A stretch of DNA of 64,000 nucleotides from Ignelater luminosus. Taxonomy: Eukaryota; Arthropoda; Insecta; Coleoptera; Elateridae. The position numbers were made by a program, and so were the translations under genes. The notes below the pieces were generated by a model. That model saw only the letters and a program-made list of their open reading frames with translations, was not told the origin of the DNA and did no database searches. Every line of letters begins with the position of its first letter. Within the stretch, counting starts at the first letter, position 1. Of the stretch, positions 47,195 to 59,942 are shown one piece after another. Location: contig VTPC01090616.1 in assembly GCA_011009095.1 (NCBI GenBank), forward strand, positions 241,981-305,980. Reading direction: 5' to 3'.

Positions 47195-47961
47195 ATGCAT
47201 ATAATGGATATGGAATCTTGGATCTACATAATAGCAACACTAGCTACTCTGCATATAATTAATTTTTGTGATGCTACCGAACTAACCTTTGAATTGCCAG
47301 ATAGTGCTAGGGAATGTTTTCACCAAGAAATCAGAAAGAACACGTCAGTAACTTTAGAGTTTCAGGTAATTTACAAACATGGTTTTTTGTGCATTATATT
47401 ATAATAACAGTATTTTTAGGTGGTAACTGGTGGGCAATATGATGTGGATGTTACTTTAGAAGATCCTCGTAAACAAGTTATTTATAAACAAGTTAAAATG
47501 CAATTTGATTCACATTCGTTTACCGCACAACATACAGGCATTTATGTTGTCTGTTTTAGCAATGAGTTCTCAACGTTTTCACATAAGTTGGTTTATTTTG
47601 ATTTTCAAGTAGGCGATGAACAACCTTTACCAGGTGTCGGAGAACATGCAACTGTAATGACGCAAGTGAGTTTTAAAAAGAAAGCAAATTAGAACAGTAT
47701 TATTAATGAGATTCATATTTCTAGATGGAAACATCATCTCAGGATATCCATAAAGCTTTAAATACAATATTAGACTTCCAAACCCATCATCGATTACGAG
47801 AAGCACAAGGTAGAAAACGTGCAGAAGATCTGAACGAAAGAGTCTTATGGTGGTCTCTCCTAGAGACATTGGCGATTTTAGTCATAGGTGTTGGACAAGT
47901 GTTTGTTCTAAAGAATTTCTTTACAGAGAAAAAGCCGTACGTGATGAATAATGTGAAATAA
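47195..47961 (+). CDS. TMED7: p24-family cargo receptor (TMED3/7 type)
   Basis: Exons 47195-47365, 47420-47665 and 47725-47961 join to 217 residues. It is a type I membrane protein of COPI/COPII vesicles that selects cargo between ER and Golgi. The signal peptide is at about 8-27 (IIATLATLHIINFCDA). The GOLD domain follows, with the conserved Cys pair (ARECFH and VVCFSNEF) and TLEFQVVTGG.YDVD. Then comes a coiled coil around HRLREAQGRKRAEDLN, one membrane helix (SLLETLAILVIGVGQVFVL), and a short tail with NFFTEKK, the diphenylalanine/dilysine sorting signal. Closest to TMED7/TMED3 (Drosophila opossum group). Several in-frame ATGs lie at the start; the first is used here. Confidence 0.93.
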
Positions 47962-50900
47962 CAGTAGAGATAGTAGGAAATTGTGTTATGTCTGAATGTG
48001 TGCAGTGTAATTGTGATAAGTACTTATTTGTTTGTCTTTGCTGAACAGAACAATAAAGAGTAATGTTTTTATTTGTTTTGTTAAAAATAAAATTTATCAC
48101 CAGATAAGTAACAATGCCAGTATTGAATCAAAAGCAAACAGAGATGTTTTAATTTTTATGGTACAATATAAAGCTGCTGTGCATATAGAATATCAGTAAT
48201 TGTTTTGTAATATTATGGAATGAATATATTTACTATAGTTTGTTATTGTAGCATTTTACCTCTAAGTACTTGAATACAATCGGTTTGTGTTCTGTTTTTA
48301 TTCCTTCTAGGTTAGGCATAAATGTTGGGTTGTTTGTATGCTTTCTTCTAAAAACACAATCTTCCTATTAATATGTTAATATTAAGCTTAAAAGTTGAAT
48401 AGGTTGTGTTTTAATTGTACATAACTCAGTTCCTTTTAAAAATAATCTACTTGGGCAAGACTAAAAAATCTGTTATATCAATCTCCAATGTTTTCTGACA
48501 TACATTTGAGTAGTTCACACTGGAACTAGAGTTTCTAAATTTTGTAATTATTTTTAACATCTTGTTTAGGAACTCTGGTCTTTACTATTTTGAATACAGT
48601 ATCAATTTTATAATGTTAGATTCTTTGCAGATTTCTTTATAAGACTTGAAAACAATAAAGGAATTCTCAAGACTGATCTTGTTTATGTATTTGACGAGTT
48701 CATATTTGAAATTCTTTTGATGATGATGATAAATCACGTTACCAGAATCACAACCCACTACTAGCTCATGACGTTGATTTACGTATAATAAATGTAATTT
48801 GACAATGACATTATTTTTCAGATTTCTAATCTAAAATGTGAGATAATGACACTTCATACATCAAAAACCTAACCTTAAAGCAGAAAATTAAATCTTACTA
48901 AAAATTTCGTGTAAACTAAGCTTCTTTCATCGATTCGTTTTTATTGCTATTAACTTTTGCGTGAATGGATAATAGAATTGTCGTAAAAGATATTTACATA
49001 TCTTAAAGAAGGTAAACGCCAAATTCAATAATTTACTATAATTCTCTCACAATGACAAAAACATCTACAAATCAACGCATAACCACAACAATCTTCATTT
49101 TGTTAGTTTTTTCAAATTTCAGCAGTCATTCTGACCATGTTCTCGAGGTGATATCAAAAAACTAAAAGTATACGTGTCTCTTTATTTCTTGATGTCGAAT
49201 ATGATTCTAAGATAAAAAAAAATTTTTGATAATTTTTCAAACTGGTGGCCATTTTAATCATGTTCCCGAAGAGGTATGAAAAAACGAAGACACCTCATAT
49301 CGTTTTTAGTTTTTGATGTAGAATTCAAATTTGAAGTCAAAATTTCAAAATTTAAAAAATGCAGACAGACAGACTGCAAATTCAGTAACGATACTCCTTC
49401 AGAGTTCATTGAAAAGATTAAGAATAAAGTATAATCAATGTACAATAGTATATGCATACGATGCATGTGGATACTTGATTCCTGTGAAAAAACAAAAACG
49501 GTGCTTACTGCATTTTGTCAGAACACTCAAAATGACATGTCAATAACTTAATATATTTAATAAAGATGATACATTAACAAAATTATTTCTGTTATTTTCT
49601 TTTCATCCTTCTAAGCCTGTAGGTAGTTAGATTTGATTGAAGTTCACACATAATATGGACCAATATTAATTTATGCACTTGGTACATTTTTCAACTTTTG
49701 TCTTCGAACAATCGAAAGTTAAAGGTGCGATTGTATGCATAGCTTTTATGGTTTTATAAATGTTCTAGCAGTTGAAGCAAAATCTAAAATGTAAAGTACA
49801 AAAATTAAGAAAATGTAAAATATAGCTTAAAAGTGGTTAATATGATTTTGATTTGTTTTTATAAAATCCATAATTGATTAATAGTTATTTATACACCAAT
49901 AAAGTGAGATAAGAGAATGTTTATATTTCTGGAAGATTTAGTTCATTTTAAAAAAAATAAATTTTCCCTTGAACTCAGAAATTACAGATGGAGAAAAACT
50001 TTGAACATGTCTAATAATGACCTTACATAAACTCATGGCGACCATTTTCATTATTTCGATTGGAAGAGAATGATAGCAACTTCCGATAGTTCTATCTTTA
50101 ATAATAACCGAAATACCCATTATAAATACATCGGAAATGAAATGCATTGTACTTTACAAATTTGTTAATAGTTTCTGCAGGGGGGAAGGCAAATCAAGTT
50201 TCTCATCTGGGAGACAAATACCCCGGAAACGGCCCCAGTATGGCTGATGTTTTTACATCCCAAATTACTGTTGAGAAACTTTAGAACGTTGTAGCTATGA
50301 TGGTGTAGGGAGTCATTTGCAGAAGAGGAAACGTGTTCTCTAAGATTTATTGAGAAGCACGTACAAATCAATGCAGACTAGTATTTAAATGTTTCAGCTG
50401 ACCATTCGTTTTCAAACATAAAACAGTTATTTGATGATAAAAGGAATCTTGCTATTAGCAAGATTCAGCATTCGATGTTAGTGTTGAAAAATGGCCACTT
50501 TCTTTGCCCAATCTAAGGCCTTCATAGCAAAGTAGGAAAGCTATAAGAAATATGAACGAGGGCAAATTTAGAAAATATATATGTTGAAGATCCATTGCTT
50601 AAGGTGGTTGTATTAGTTAATGAGTAAAGGTATGTTGTTTATTGTTTTTTCTTTATTTATATGTTATTTTAAATAATGAAACCGGTAGAGCAATTTAAAT
50701 AAAACAATAAACAACTTAAGGAGGTACCTTTATTCATTAACTAAATTTAAAAAAGCTAATGCAAAAAATCTGACGAGATTCAGTAATAACGTTGGCTTGC
50801 CACATGTGATGTTTCTAGAGGAGTTGACAGAGGCTGTAAAGAAGAAAGAAGAGAGAGAGTTGAACAAAACTGTAATATTTGATACAACACAGTGCATAAA

Positions 50901-52200
50901 AGTTTCATTTCGATATGTCAATTATTGCCGCTTATATTATTTAGAATATTTAGGTGTGACAGTTATTCTTTTACCCCCACACATGGTGTACAATGTTTCA
51001 AAAGTATAAAGGGGCTCATCCTTAAATTACATAGAGCAAAGTTAGCTCGTTTTTAACCCCCACCCAGGCCCTCTCGTAACGCAACCATAACACCCTTTTG
51101 ATAATTACGTAATGCAGCATCCACACATCCCTATCCTAAATTTTAAAAACACACATAGTGGATCCTTCTTGACCACTCTAAACTAGACATAGTGGTTTGT
51201 TCCCCTTGGAATCAAGAGTCTCAGAAAAAAAATATGTTACATAACATCAGACTTCCCTGTCCTACCCTTTTATAATAAAGGAGCGTCTTGTGAAAATGAG
51301 TGAAATGTTAAGTGTATATTTCAACCACGGCACATGGTAATCCCAAAAAATGTCAATTTTTTAATACAAAAACAAATTGTTTTCATAATACTTCGAAACC
51401 TTGTATTTTGAATACGGCGCTCTGGAGGACTTAGTATTATATTCATAATATTTTGCTTACTTTTAACTTTAAAAATTTTAACTAAAGACTTTAAAGAAAG
51501 GATTTAAATAATAAAACATAGTATTTATAAAAAGACTACAACCGATCTCGATTAGTTATTATAAATACAATTTAAAAACAATATATAATGTAAAAAGTGT
51601 TTTATTTGCTAGTAAGAAATTCTTAATTTACCTATGTAATTGTAATTTATTTGCTCCTGTTAATACAATAAATGCTTAAAGATTAGTCCAATAAATAAGT
51701 CATAACGTGAGAAATTAATTTAACACTACATTATAACAGTCAGGCTCAGGATAAGTAACTATTTATTATGCGAGGATTATAATAACATCTTTAATCGAGA
51801 TTTAATCAATTATTCTATCAGCTGTAACAATAACAATGTATTTTTTGTATTGATAAATTTTTATTTTTCCAATTTGAATCCGATGTGGTTTAAAATTCAA
51901 ATAATATTACATCCATGCAAAATGATAGGCATTCCCATCAAAAGCATGTTTAAAATGCTGCTCATCTTAAAAGGCTAGTGTTCAAAGTCCAAAGTTCATA
52001 TGTGATTAAATAAATCATGTTGTATTGTAACCCTTTCTAATTAAAATGTCTAGATTTGAGCCACACTCCAGACAGAGGTATAATAATTACTTCCTAAAGT
52101 TCATAAGAGGTGCTTCAAGTTATTAAGACTGATTTAACTGAATAATATCATCTGCTTAGTTATCAAAAAAAATACAAGTCACATTAGATAAAATAAATAA
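47962..52200. other. 4.2-kb intergenic stretch
   Basis: No exon recognised. Two loosely repeated ~80-bp segments with ATGTTC(T/C)CGA(G/A)G occur near 49137 and 49257. An inverted pair at 50608-50643 and 50701-50746 (TTAGTTAATGAGTAAAGGTA against TACCTTTATTCATTAACTAA) forms a fold-back of about 140 bp. The minus frame at 50165-50371 has no recognised motif. Confidence 0.5.
50608..50746. repeat. Fold-back element
   Basis: TTAGTTAATGAGTAAAGGTA at 50608 pairs with TACCTTTATTCATTAACTAA ending at 50745, with TTGTTTATTGTTTT against AAAACAATAAACAA further in. Class unknown. Confidence 0.65.
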
Positions 52201-52312
52201 TATTATTATTTAATATTTATACATAGCATTTATTTGAAACAACACAATAAAAATGGTTCAGTTTTAAGTAATCTAAATGCATTTAACAAATCATACATAT
52301 CTTTATTTATTG

Positions 52313-53195
52313 TTAAAAAATCACAAGCAAAGCAAATACTCCTGAAACTAATGCACATGGATAAGCAATAAGTGGCCTCTGATTACCATCTCCTGAAATT
52401 GCGATAAACAGACGAGATGCAGCCAAACTGGACCATACTACAGAAATACCAGCACTTAGTATTCCAAAATATCCATGCAGAGAAATAAATAGTCCCAATA
52501 TTGATAATCCCACAATTGGTAACAAACTATAGCCCAAAATACTAGTCACATTGGCTAAAGTAAAAATGTCAGCTGTAGTCATTAATGAAAGTAAGCAGTA
52601 CATCATTAAACAGGACATCACTGATAATCCATAAATATAACCAAAATATACCTTACTACCAGATACAAACAGACATAAAGCTAATATAATACAAAAGGAT
52701 AAAGGTCCTGCTAAATCAGTGCCTTCTGTTAGAAAATCTGCATCATCTGCCAAACTGTGTGCTCGGAATGGATTTAGAACTGCTATCATCTTCTCTAAGA
52801 TTCGATCAGGATAGATTTCCAATTCTTCTAATAAAGGTGGTTCATCAAAATCATCTACAATAGATTGATTGGAATTTGATGGAAACACATCAGAATAACT
52901 TAATTTATTTGACTCCAAATTTGGATTTATTGCATTATTTTCTAATGATTGTGAATAATATTGGTTATATTCATATTCTGTAGGTCCATCGCCAAAAGCT
53001 TGAAAGTCTACAAACAACAGCAATGTTGAAGATTATTTTAAACATTGAGTTACTATTATAGAGCTTACCCAAGCTTTGGGCTTGAAAATTTAAATTCTGA
53101 TAATCAGCTTCATAATATGAATTAGGTCTGTTTGGGGCTCTTCCTTGTGATTTCCAAAACATATCATTTTCACTAAAATTTGAGTAACCTGACAT
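52313..53195 (-). CDS. YIPF5: Golgi membrane protein YIPF5 (Yip1 homologue)
   Basis: Two exons, 53195-53069 and 53007-52313, give 273 residues. The intron is only 61 bp. YIPF5 works with YIF1 and Rab GTPases in ER-to-Golgi vesicle formation. The N-terminal ~140 residues are cytosolic and Asn/Tyr/Ser-rich. The family hallmark DDFDEPPLLEELEI is at about 94-107, followed by GTDLAGP and about five membrane helices to the C-terminus (RPLIAYPCALVSGVFALL). YFGYIYG and LGYSLLPI are also typical. The start MSGYSNF is the first in-frame ATG after an upstream stop. Divergent from the WDR61 gene, about 1.1 kb away. Confidence 0.94.
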
Positions 53196-54278
53196 GATTC
53201 ACGTACAAGTTATCTGCGAATACTAATTAATAATGCTAATCTTACACAAATATTCTACAATACTGAATACTCATTAATTTACTAAAAGATTTCTTATTGG
53301 TTATAATTTATAAAAATATATCATCAACTACATCATTCCGTGAGTTGGTGTCACTGCGAAGCTGCGAAGTACCAACATCCGCACCTTAACAATGCTGCAT
53401 GCTTTTTGTATATAGGGTGCTCAACTAGTTATTTGAGACAGGTTGTCATTAAATGAAGTCATCTACTCAGCTTATAGTTATTAACTATACGCTGATCTAT
53501 TCACTAAATTAATTTAAGAATCGTTCTTTTGTTATAAAAGTATTTTTAGAAATATTCCAATATCCCTAAAAAAATACGAAATTAATAATATTAAAGTAAC
53601 GGGTGATCCAAACAAAAAAGATTTTATCAAAGGGTGCCGTGACAGACAAAAACGTCCACAAAGGCAAGTCTGAAATTGAAGCAATTTACTATTTAAGATG
53701 TCAATTGATTAACATTAAATTAGACCTGTCACTTGTCAGTTTATATGAGATTATTTAAATTGACCGTAATTTTTAAAACTGCTTAAGATTTTTAAGGTTA
53801 TTATAGATTTTACTAATCATCACAAATGCTGAATGCTAGAAATTATCCTAGATAAATAATTTACCTCGCAAATTTACACTTAGGAACTCTGGGATAAGCG
53901 ATCAAAAATAGTCATTCAGAATGGCTTGTGGTATATACTTTTGTCAGATTTGTTAACAAATTATCCGAGAATACTGTTTAATAGATTTTGCTATAATTAT
54001 TTACTATGATTATCGTTGTTGTTCTCATTATTTATGTACTTTGACATCAGTTATTTATTTAAACATTACCGCAAAAAATGGCATTCCACACCAAATGATA
54101 ATTGATTATTTCCAATCTACCCTGTATAGTATTAATATTTATACCGTAAACAGCAGCCGGTTAACCTCAAAAAAATAAGTTCAGGACGTTAATAAAGAAG
54201 ATATTTTACAGAAATCATACTATTATTAAGAATTTAAAATACCCATTTTCTAAAATCTTTTTTGTTGATTAAGAAGAG
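53196..54278. other. Divergent intergenic region, YIPF5 / WDR61
   Basis: Contains both promoters. GTGTCACTGCGAAGCTGCGAAG near 53350 is the GC-richest part. A TACCCTGTATAG-like transposon end lies at about 54118. No coding. Confidence 0.45.
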
Positions 54279-55640
54279 ATGGTAAGATCTTTTATTTATA
54301 ATTTAATATATAAACTGTCCATATCTAGATTTAACTTCTTGCAAGATATTTAATTCTATTTATTTCTTGTCTAGTATTCACTTTTACATAAAAAAGAAAA
54401 TGCCCACGGTGATAGTATTTGGAGCTGTGCTTGGGGAAGACATACAAAGAAGAAAGATTCACAAGATCAGGATCAAGACGGAGATCATTCTAGGTTAGAT
54501 AAATTTGTGTTTAGAATTCCTGTTGTATTACTCTAAATAATGATGAAAATTGCTTTCAGAGATTCCATTGCCTCTGATGATGGTGCAAATGAATACATTA
54601 TAACAGGAGGTGTAGATGATTTAGTTAAAGTTTGGGAATTAGAAGATGACCAGTTAAAAATGAAATATCAACTAGAAGGACATTCATTAGGTGTTGTTTC
54701 AGTTGCAGTTAGTAATGATGGAAAGTGTAAGTTAATGATTAAAATATTGAAAGTGTACTGTGAATAAAAAATGTTTGTTTCAGTATGTGCATCTAGTTCT
54801 TTAGATTCAAGTATGAGAATATGGGACCTGCAAAAAGGAGAAAAGATTGCAACCGTTGATTGTGGTCCTGTTGATTTGTGGACTGTTGCATTTAGTCCTG
54901 ATGATAAGTTTATTATTTCAGGTACACATGCTGGTAAAATTACTCGTTACAGTGTAGAAACTGCTAAACCTGAACAATCGCTTGATACTACAAGTGGGAA
55001 ATTTACTTTAAGTATAGCATATGTATGTATCTTTTATAATTCTTAAAATAACGTATCTAAAAAAGAAAATTTTAGAGTCCTGATGGAAAATACATTGCTA
55101 GTGGAGCTATAGATGGTACAATCAATATATTTGATGTTGCCGCAAATAAATTATGTCAAACATTAGAGGGGCATGCTATGCCTATTCGTTCTTTATGTTT
55201 TTCTCCCGATTCTCAGTTATTACTTACTGCTTCTGATGATGGTCATATGAAGCTTTATGATGTGTAAGAAAATTCTTATAAGTAGTTCAAGTAATTCTGG
55301 TAATTTGTAAATATTGCAGACAACATGCTAATGTAGTTGGTACATTATCAGGACATGCTTCTTGGGTATTAAGTGTTTCCTTCTCTCCTAATGGTTCTCA
55401 TTTTGTTTCTGGTAGTTCAGATAAGACTGTTAAAGTATGGGAAGTTGCAACGAAGCAGTGCATTCATACATTTAATGAACATAGTGATCAAGTAAGTTGG
55501 TCTCTTTGTTTCTAATCATTTATTCTTTAATGCCTAAGTTTTAATTTTAGGTATGGGGAGTTAAATATAGCCCTGATAGTAACAAAATTGTTTCTGTATC
55601 AGAAGATAAAAGTGTCAATATTTACAGTTGTCCTGTATAA
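54279..55640 (+). CDS. SKIC8: SKI complex subunit 8 / WDR61 WD-repeat protein
   Basis: Seven exons (54279-54281, 54375-54493, 54560-54726, 54784-55022, 55076-55263, 55320-55491, 55551-55640) join in frame to 325 residues, near the usual ~305. The first coding exon is only the ATG, followed by GTAAGA. It is a WD40 propeller of the cytosolic SKI mRNA-decay complex and, in animals, of the nuclear PAF1 complex. [14 protein letters not shown] matches the N-terminus, and [65 protein letters not shown] and VWGVKY are repeat signatures. An acidic, Gln/Asp/Lys-rich insertion after the first repeat start accounts for the extra length. AATAAA follows at 55644. Confidence 0.95.
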
Positions 55641-58580
55641 TAGGAATAAAAGTTTTATAAATGAACATATTTTTTCTAAGACTAATAGTTTATACTCTAA
55701 ACATGTTAAAGCCATAATTACCATATTTCTCTTTTAATTAATTAAAGAGCTTTTCAAGAAAAAGTACCAAACTCATGTTAAATAGTAATACTGTGTTTTA
55801 TAACTGATTACAATTGCTTATTTTATTTGAATTTAAATAACACTATTGATAAAGCAAAGTGTTGTATTATTACCAAGGAGCAGTATCACTTAGTTGATGG
55901 CATAGTAAAGTTCTCCATGTATTCAGCTGCAGGTGCATATAAACACATTGCGCTTATCGATACTACTTGACTGGATAATCATATACATGCAATTTTCATA
56001 AGATAGTTACCTAGTTCACGTGAAACAAGTGGTTTATCAATGGCCAGAGACATCTCAAAGTTCTTTACCTGTATACTTCTTACATGAACGCATCCCGTAG
56101 TTAACATTGCACCACTGACACAAGTATGTCACCGATTCTTAAGATGACATATCAACTAATCTCTGTCAGTCCTTGATTATTACCCCCCCTTATACTCTTG
56201 TTAAACATAGCGTCTAACACTAAATGCATTTAGTACCATGGAAACTCTGATGGTTCAACACATTTAATTTTCGATGTAGGACTATATACAGCGTTCACGA
56301 GGTTTCTGGGTCATATATGGCTGTGGAAGAATGACAGTGTGAGTATTGTAAACCCGGCTATTTATCTATTAACTCGGCTTGTAAAATCTTATTGACACTT
56401 AATGTGCTTTAAGGTTATGATTTTATGATAGTTTAACCTCACGCTGTTGTCTTTTTTTGTAACTTTGTAAATATAAGGAAAACTTGATTTCTTTTTAACA
56501 AAACACAACTAATCGGTACTAAACGTTTATGCAAAATTTTTGACTGTGCAACAGCACCAAATGCAGCCACAGGTATGACAATTTCCAAAACAAAGAAAAC
56601 ACTTCCAACTGACAAAATGAAAGCATGGCCTGTTACGACCCAGAAACATCTTGAACGGGGTATAAGTACATAAGGCCCTTAGTGTTTGTTAAGTAACAGA
56701 AACAGTTTGCATTGATATAACCCTAGAATAGTGGCAAATACAGAGTGTATTTAAAATTGTGCATAAAATGTTCTACAGCACAAATTGAGAAAGCAATTTT
56801 AATATCACTATGATGAAAACTTCTTTATTACAAAATCATTAACGTTCGTAGGTTCATCAGTTAACATTCTTGTATCTAACCGAACCCGAAGGGCCTACTT
56901 TGCTATTTAACTATTCTCATCTGACTGGCAATAGAATCTTTGTTTTTAATCACTGAGATAAAATAGTTACAATTATTTGTAGTTTAAGTAATAAAAAGAA
57001 ACATATCAGTCATATTTTTATTTTTTAATGGTTTGCCAGTAATTTGCTTCTTATTGTTCAGCCTTTGTTGTAGAGTTTTTAAAAATATGTGCAATACTAC
57101 ATTACTGTTACTATGAAATCATTTACTAAAATCAGCAGTTTTGCAACCAACAATAAATCATGCAGCATTGTCAGTTCTAGAAACTTTTAATTGGCCATAT
57201 TTAAAAAACTGCGGATTTATGGCAAAAAATGTATTTAACATTTTTGTGTAGATTCACGTGGTGTACAGATTATACACCATTTGTAATACACCCTGTACAG
57301 AGTTTGTAGAGCCTGAAACTAATAATAAACCAGAAATTTAGAGTAGTTACTTTATTCTAGACATCAAACTATGTAAAAAGTTCCTGAGAATTCTTTTTTC
57401 CACGTTTTCATGTAACAGAATCCAATTTTTTGTATTACTACTACATGTTGAATTTCAAGAAGTACTTGAGGCACCAGTCCCAGAGAATGAGGCATAATGC
57501 TTTTTCCATTATGGCATGAAATCATGTCATCATTAGGGTTTTGAGCACTTCTTGCATGAAAAAGACAATGATGTCAGCATCTGAAATACCAAGACTTTTG
57601 GTCTGTTCTTTGGAGTACCAAATATGTACTACTTATGACCAAATTTTCATCCTTATCTTGATTTACAGAATATTTAAAGCTTAAAACAATTGAGATATTG
57701 CAAGTATTTTGAGAAATAGCATAATATTGCCGTCATAAGTAGATACTTCGTTTATAATAGCATTTTTAGTCCAGAAAGCTATGCTTTATTGTACTAGTCC
57801 ATAAATATAAACTAAATTGGACTCACTATCAATCATAAAAAATTAAAAATAGAAATTTCCCAAGAAAACAAACAAACTTATATGTTTAACTTAATTCTCA
57901 TATTGTATAATGGAAAATTGGTTGGAATTCCCACGAAGTTTATGTTTTCAAGATCTTCCAGGACTAATATGCGATCATTAAACTTTAAGTTTCCAGTTGT
58001 GAAACTTTTCCGTAGGGCGTATCTTAGACACAACACATGCCAACACATAACCTATAAACTGATGATTTTGCCTTGTTTCTAATGCAAACTGTTAATTTGA
58101 CAGATAATTCTCCTGAATAAGCTAAGACATGATTTTTTCTTTCATAGCCTCCTGGGAACTTAAATTTTAATGATCGCATGTTATAACAAAAGGCTTGGTT
58201 TTTGTATCTTTAATTTTTACCAATAAATGCATTTCACTATTTTTAGTATAGCTTCTTAACAAATAAATACGTTAATTCTTGGTCCACATGCTCCTGCAAA
58301 CCGAAATATAAGAACAACTTAAAAAATATAATTTGTTTAAAGAATCACTAAAACGTATGTACCTTGTTTACCAAATACCTACATGTAATTTTTAACTTTT
58401 TTCAGGAGACTGACATTCTCTTTACTGAGAGCGTTTTACCCGTCTTCGGTTTTTCTTTCTTTTGAAAAATAGAATAATACCGAAAAATCTACTGATCTAC
58501 TACTTCTTCAGTATGAATTTTGTCCTGTTCCTATGTTTTTTCGAATTTTTAGTGTATTTTTACTCATAACTTCAATATAC

Positions 58581-59942
58581 GGCGCATTAGTGATGACGTC
58601 AAAAACGCGTGGTACATTCAAACTGCTGGATTAAAATCTTTCAAGCCAAAAATTATAAACCTTATTTCTGGGTACATTAAGGATCATTTTCAAACAGGTG
58701 TTCTTTGCCAATTAATACAGTTCTTATATGAAATGAATAAGACTTGAACCCCCATAAATGATGACTTTACAGTCTTAGCTTTAAGTTAGAAGAATAAGAA
58801 CAGCTGGGTAAAATTGACACAATTTTATATAATTGGAAATTAAAGTAGACGCTGTGTGGATGAGGCGTTAAAATTTGGTACCGTTGGCAATACTGCGTTT
58901 GCTATACAAGCGTATGAATTTTGAATTTAGTTTAGCTTTAGCTGACTGGGTTGTTCAGGTTGTTCAAATTATTTGCGTTTTGTTTTAAGTCTATGTCGAT
59001 CTGTGTAGTGTTTGGTTAAATCGGTTGAATTTTTTAGTTAATACATTCCTTGTTTTGCTAGTTTAAATCTAAAAGTTAGGTTATTTAAATTATTTACATT
59101 TTATTTTTTAAGTCTGTATTGGTTTGTGTATTTGGTTAAATTTATTAGAATATAAATACATTCCTGCGTTATATTATTCAAGGTAAGTCGTGTACATGTG
59201 ATGTATTTTGAAAGGGCTTGTATGTTAATTCATAATGCTGGTATTTAGATGTTCCTGAAGCCAATGATTAGTATTGCTAGTATCATTTCTTATTTTGAAG
59301 AAAAACGAATAATTGAAAAAGGACAAAATGCCCTTAAGAAGGTGCAATTTATTGATGACATTTCAACTATACTAGGTGAAGTTATTGCCAGCATGAAAAA
59401 AACAAGTGTACAAAGTTGAGGTTAGTCTTTTAATTAATTTATAAGTAATATGTAAATTTTAATTAATATCTGGAATATTTTCAGGTCATTTTAAATATGT
59501 ACTTATATTTAATTTATGAATCAACTAACACTCTTGTACTAGAAAAAAGATCAAGCACAGCATGAAAAAACCACAAATCATCACCCACAAGGCACAGGTA
59601 CATTATTGTGTATTTTGAATGTAGCGCGAAAATTGCTGCCAATATTTAACACAGAATAAATCGTGCAAGAAACAGGATGTTTTCAATTCCTTAAAATTCG
59701 AGTATTTACGCATTTTATGTGTGTTTTTGTTATTAACAGAAAGTTAACATTCCAGTATTTACTAATATGGACCTTGGCAGTCTTATTTTTTCCAAATAAT
59801 TGAAATATTATAGGCCAAACTATACCTATCTTAAATACACCCCTAACGTACACATCAATAAGGGTCACATTTTTGGGCTTTTAAAATTTACTCCATAATT
59901 TTAAATTTAGCGCTTTATAAATGACGTCACACTAATGCGCCC
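58581..59942. mobile_element. TIR element with GGCGCATTAGTG ends and internal CRE-like sites
   Basis: The left end GGCGCATTAGTGATGACGTCA and right end TGACGTCACACTAATGCGCC are inverted, 1.36 kb apart. Inside is a short frame, 59249-59419 (MFLKPMISIASIISYFEEKR), and a partial direct duplication at about 58965-59055 and 59087-59175. Class unknown; no target duplication could be fixed. Confidence 0.55.
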
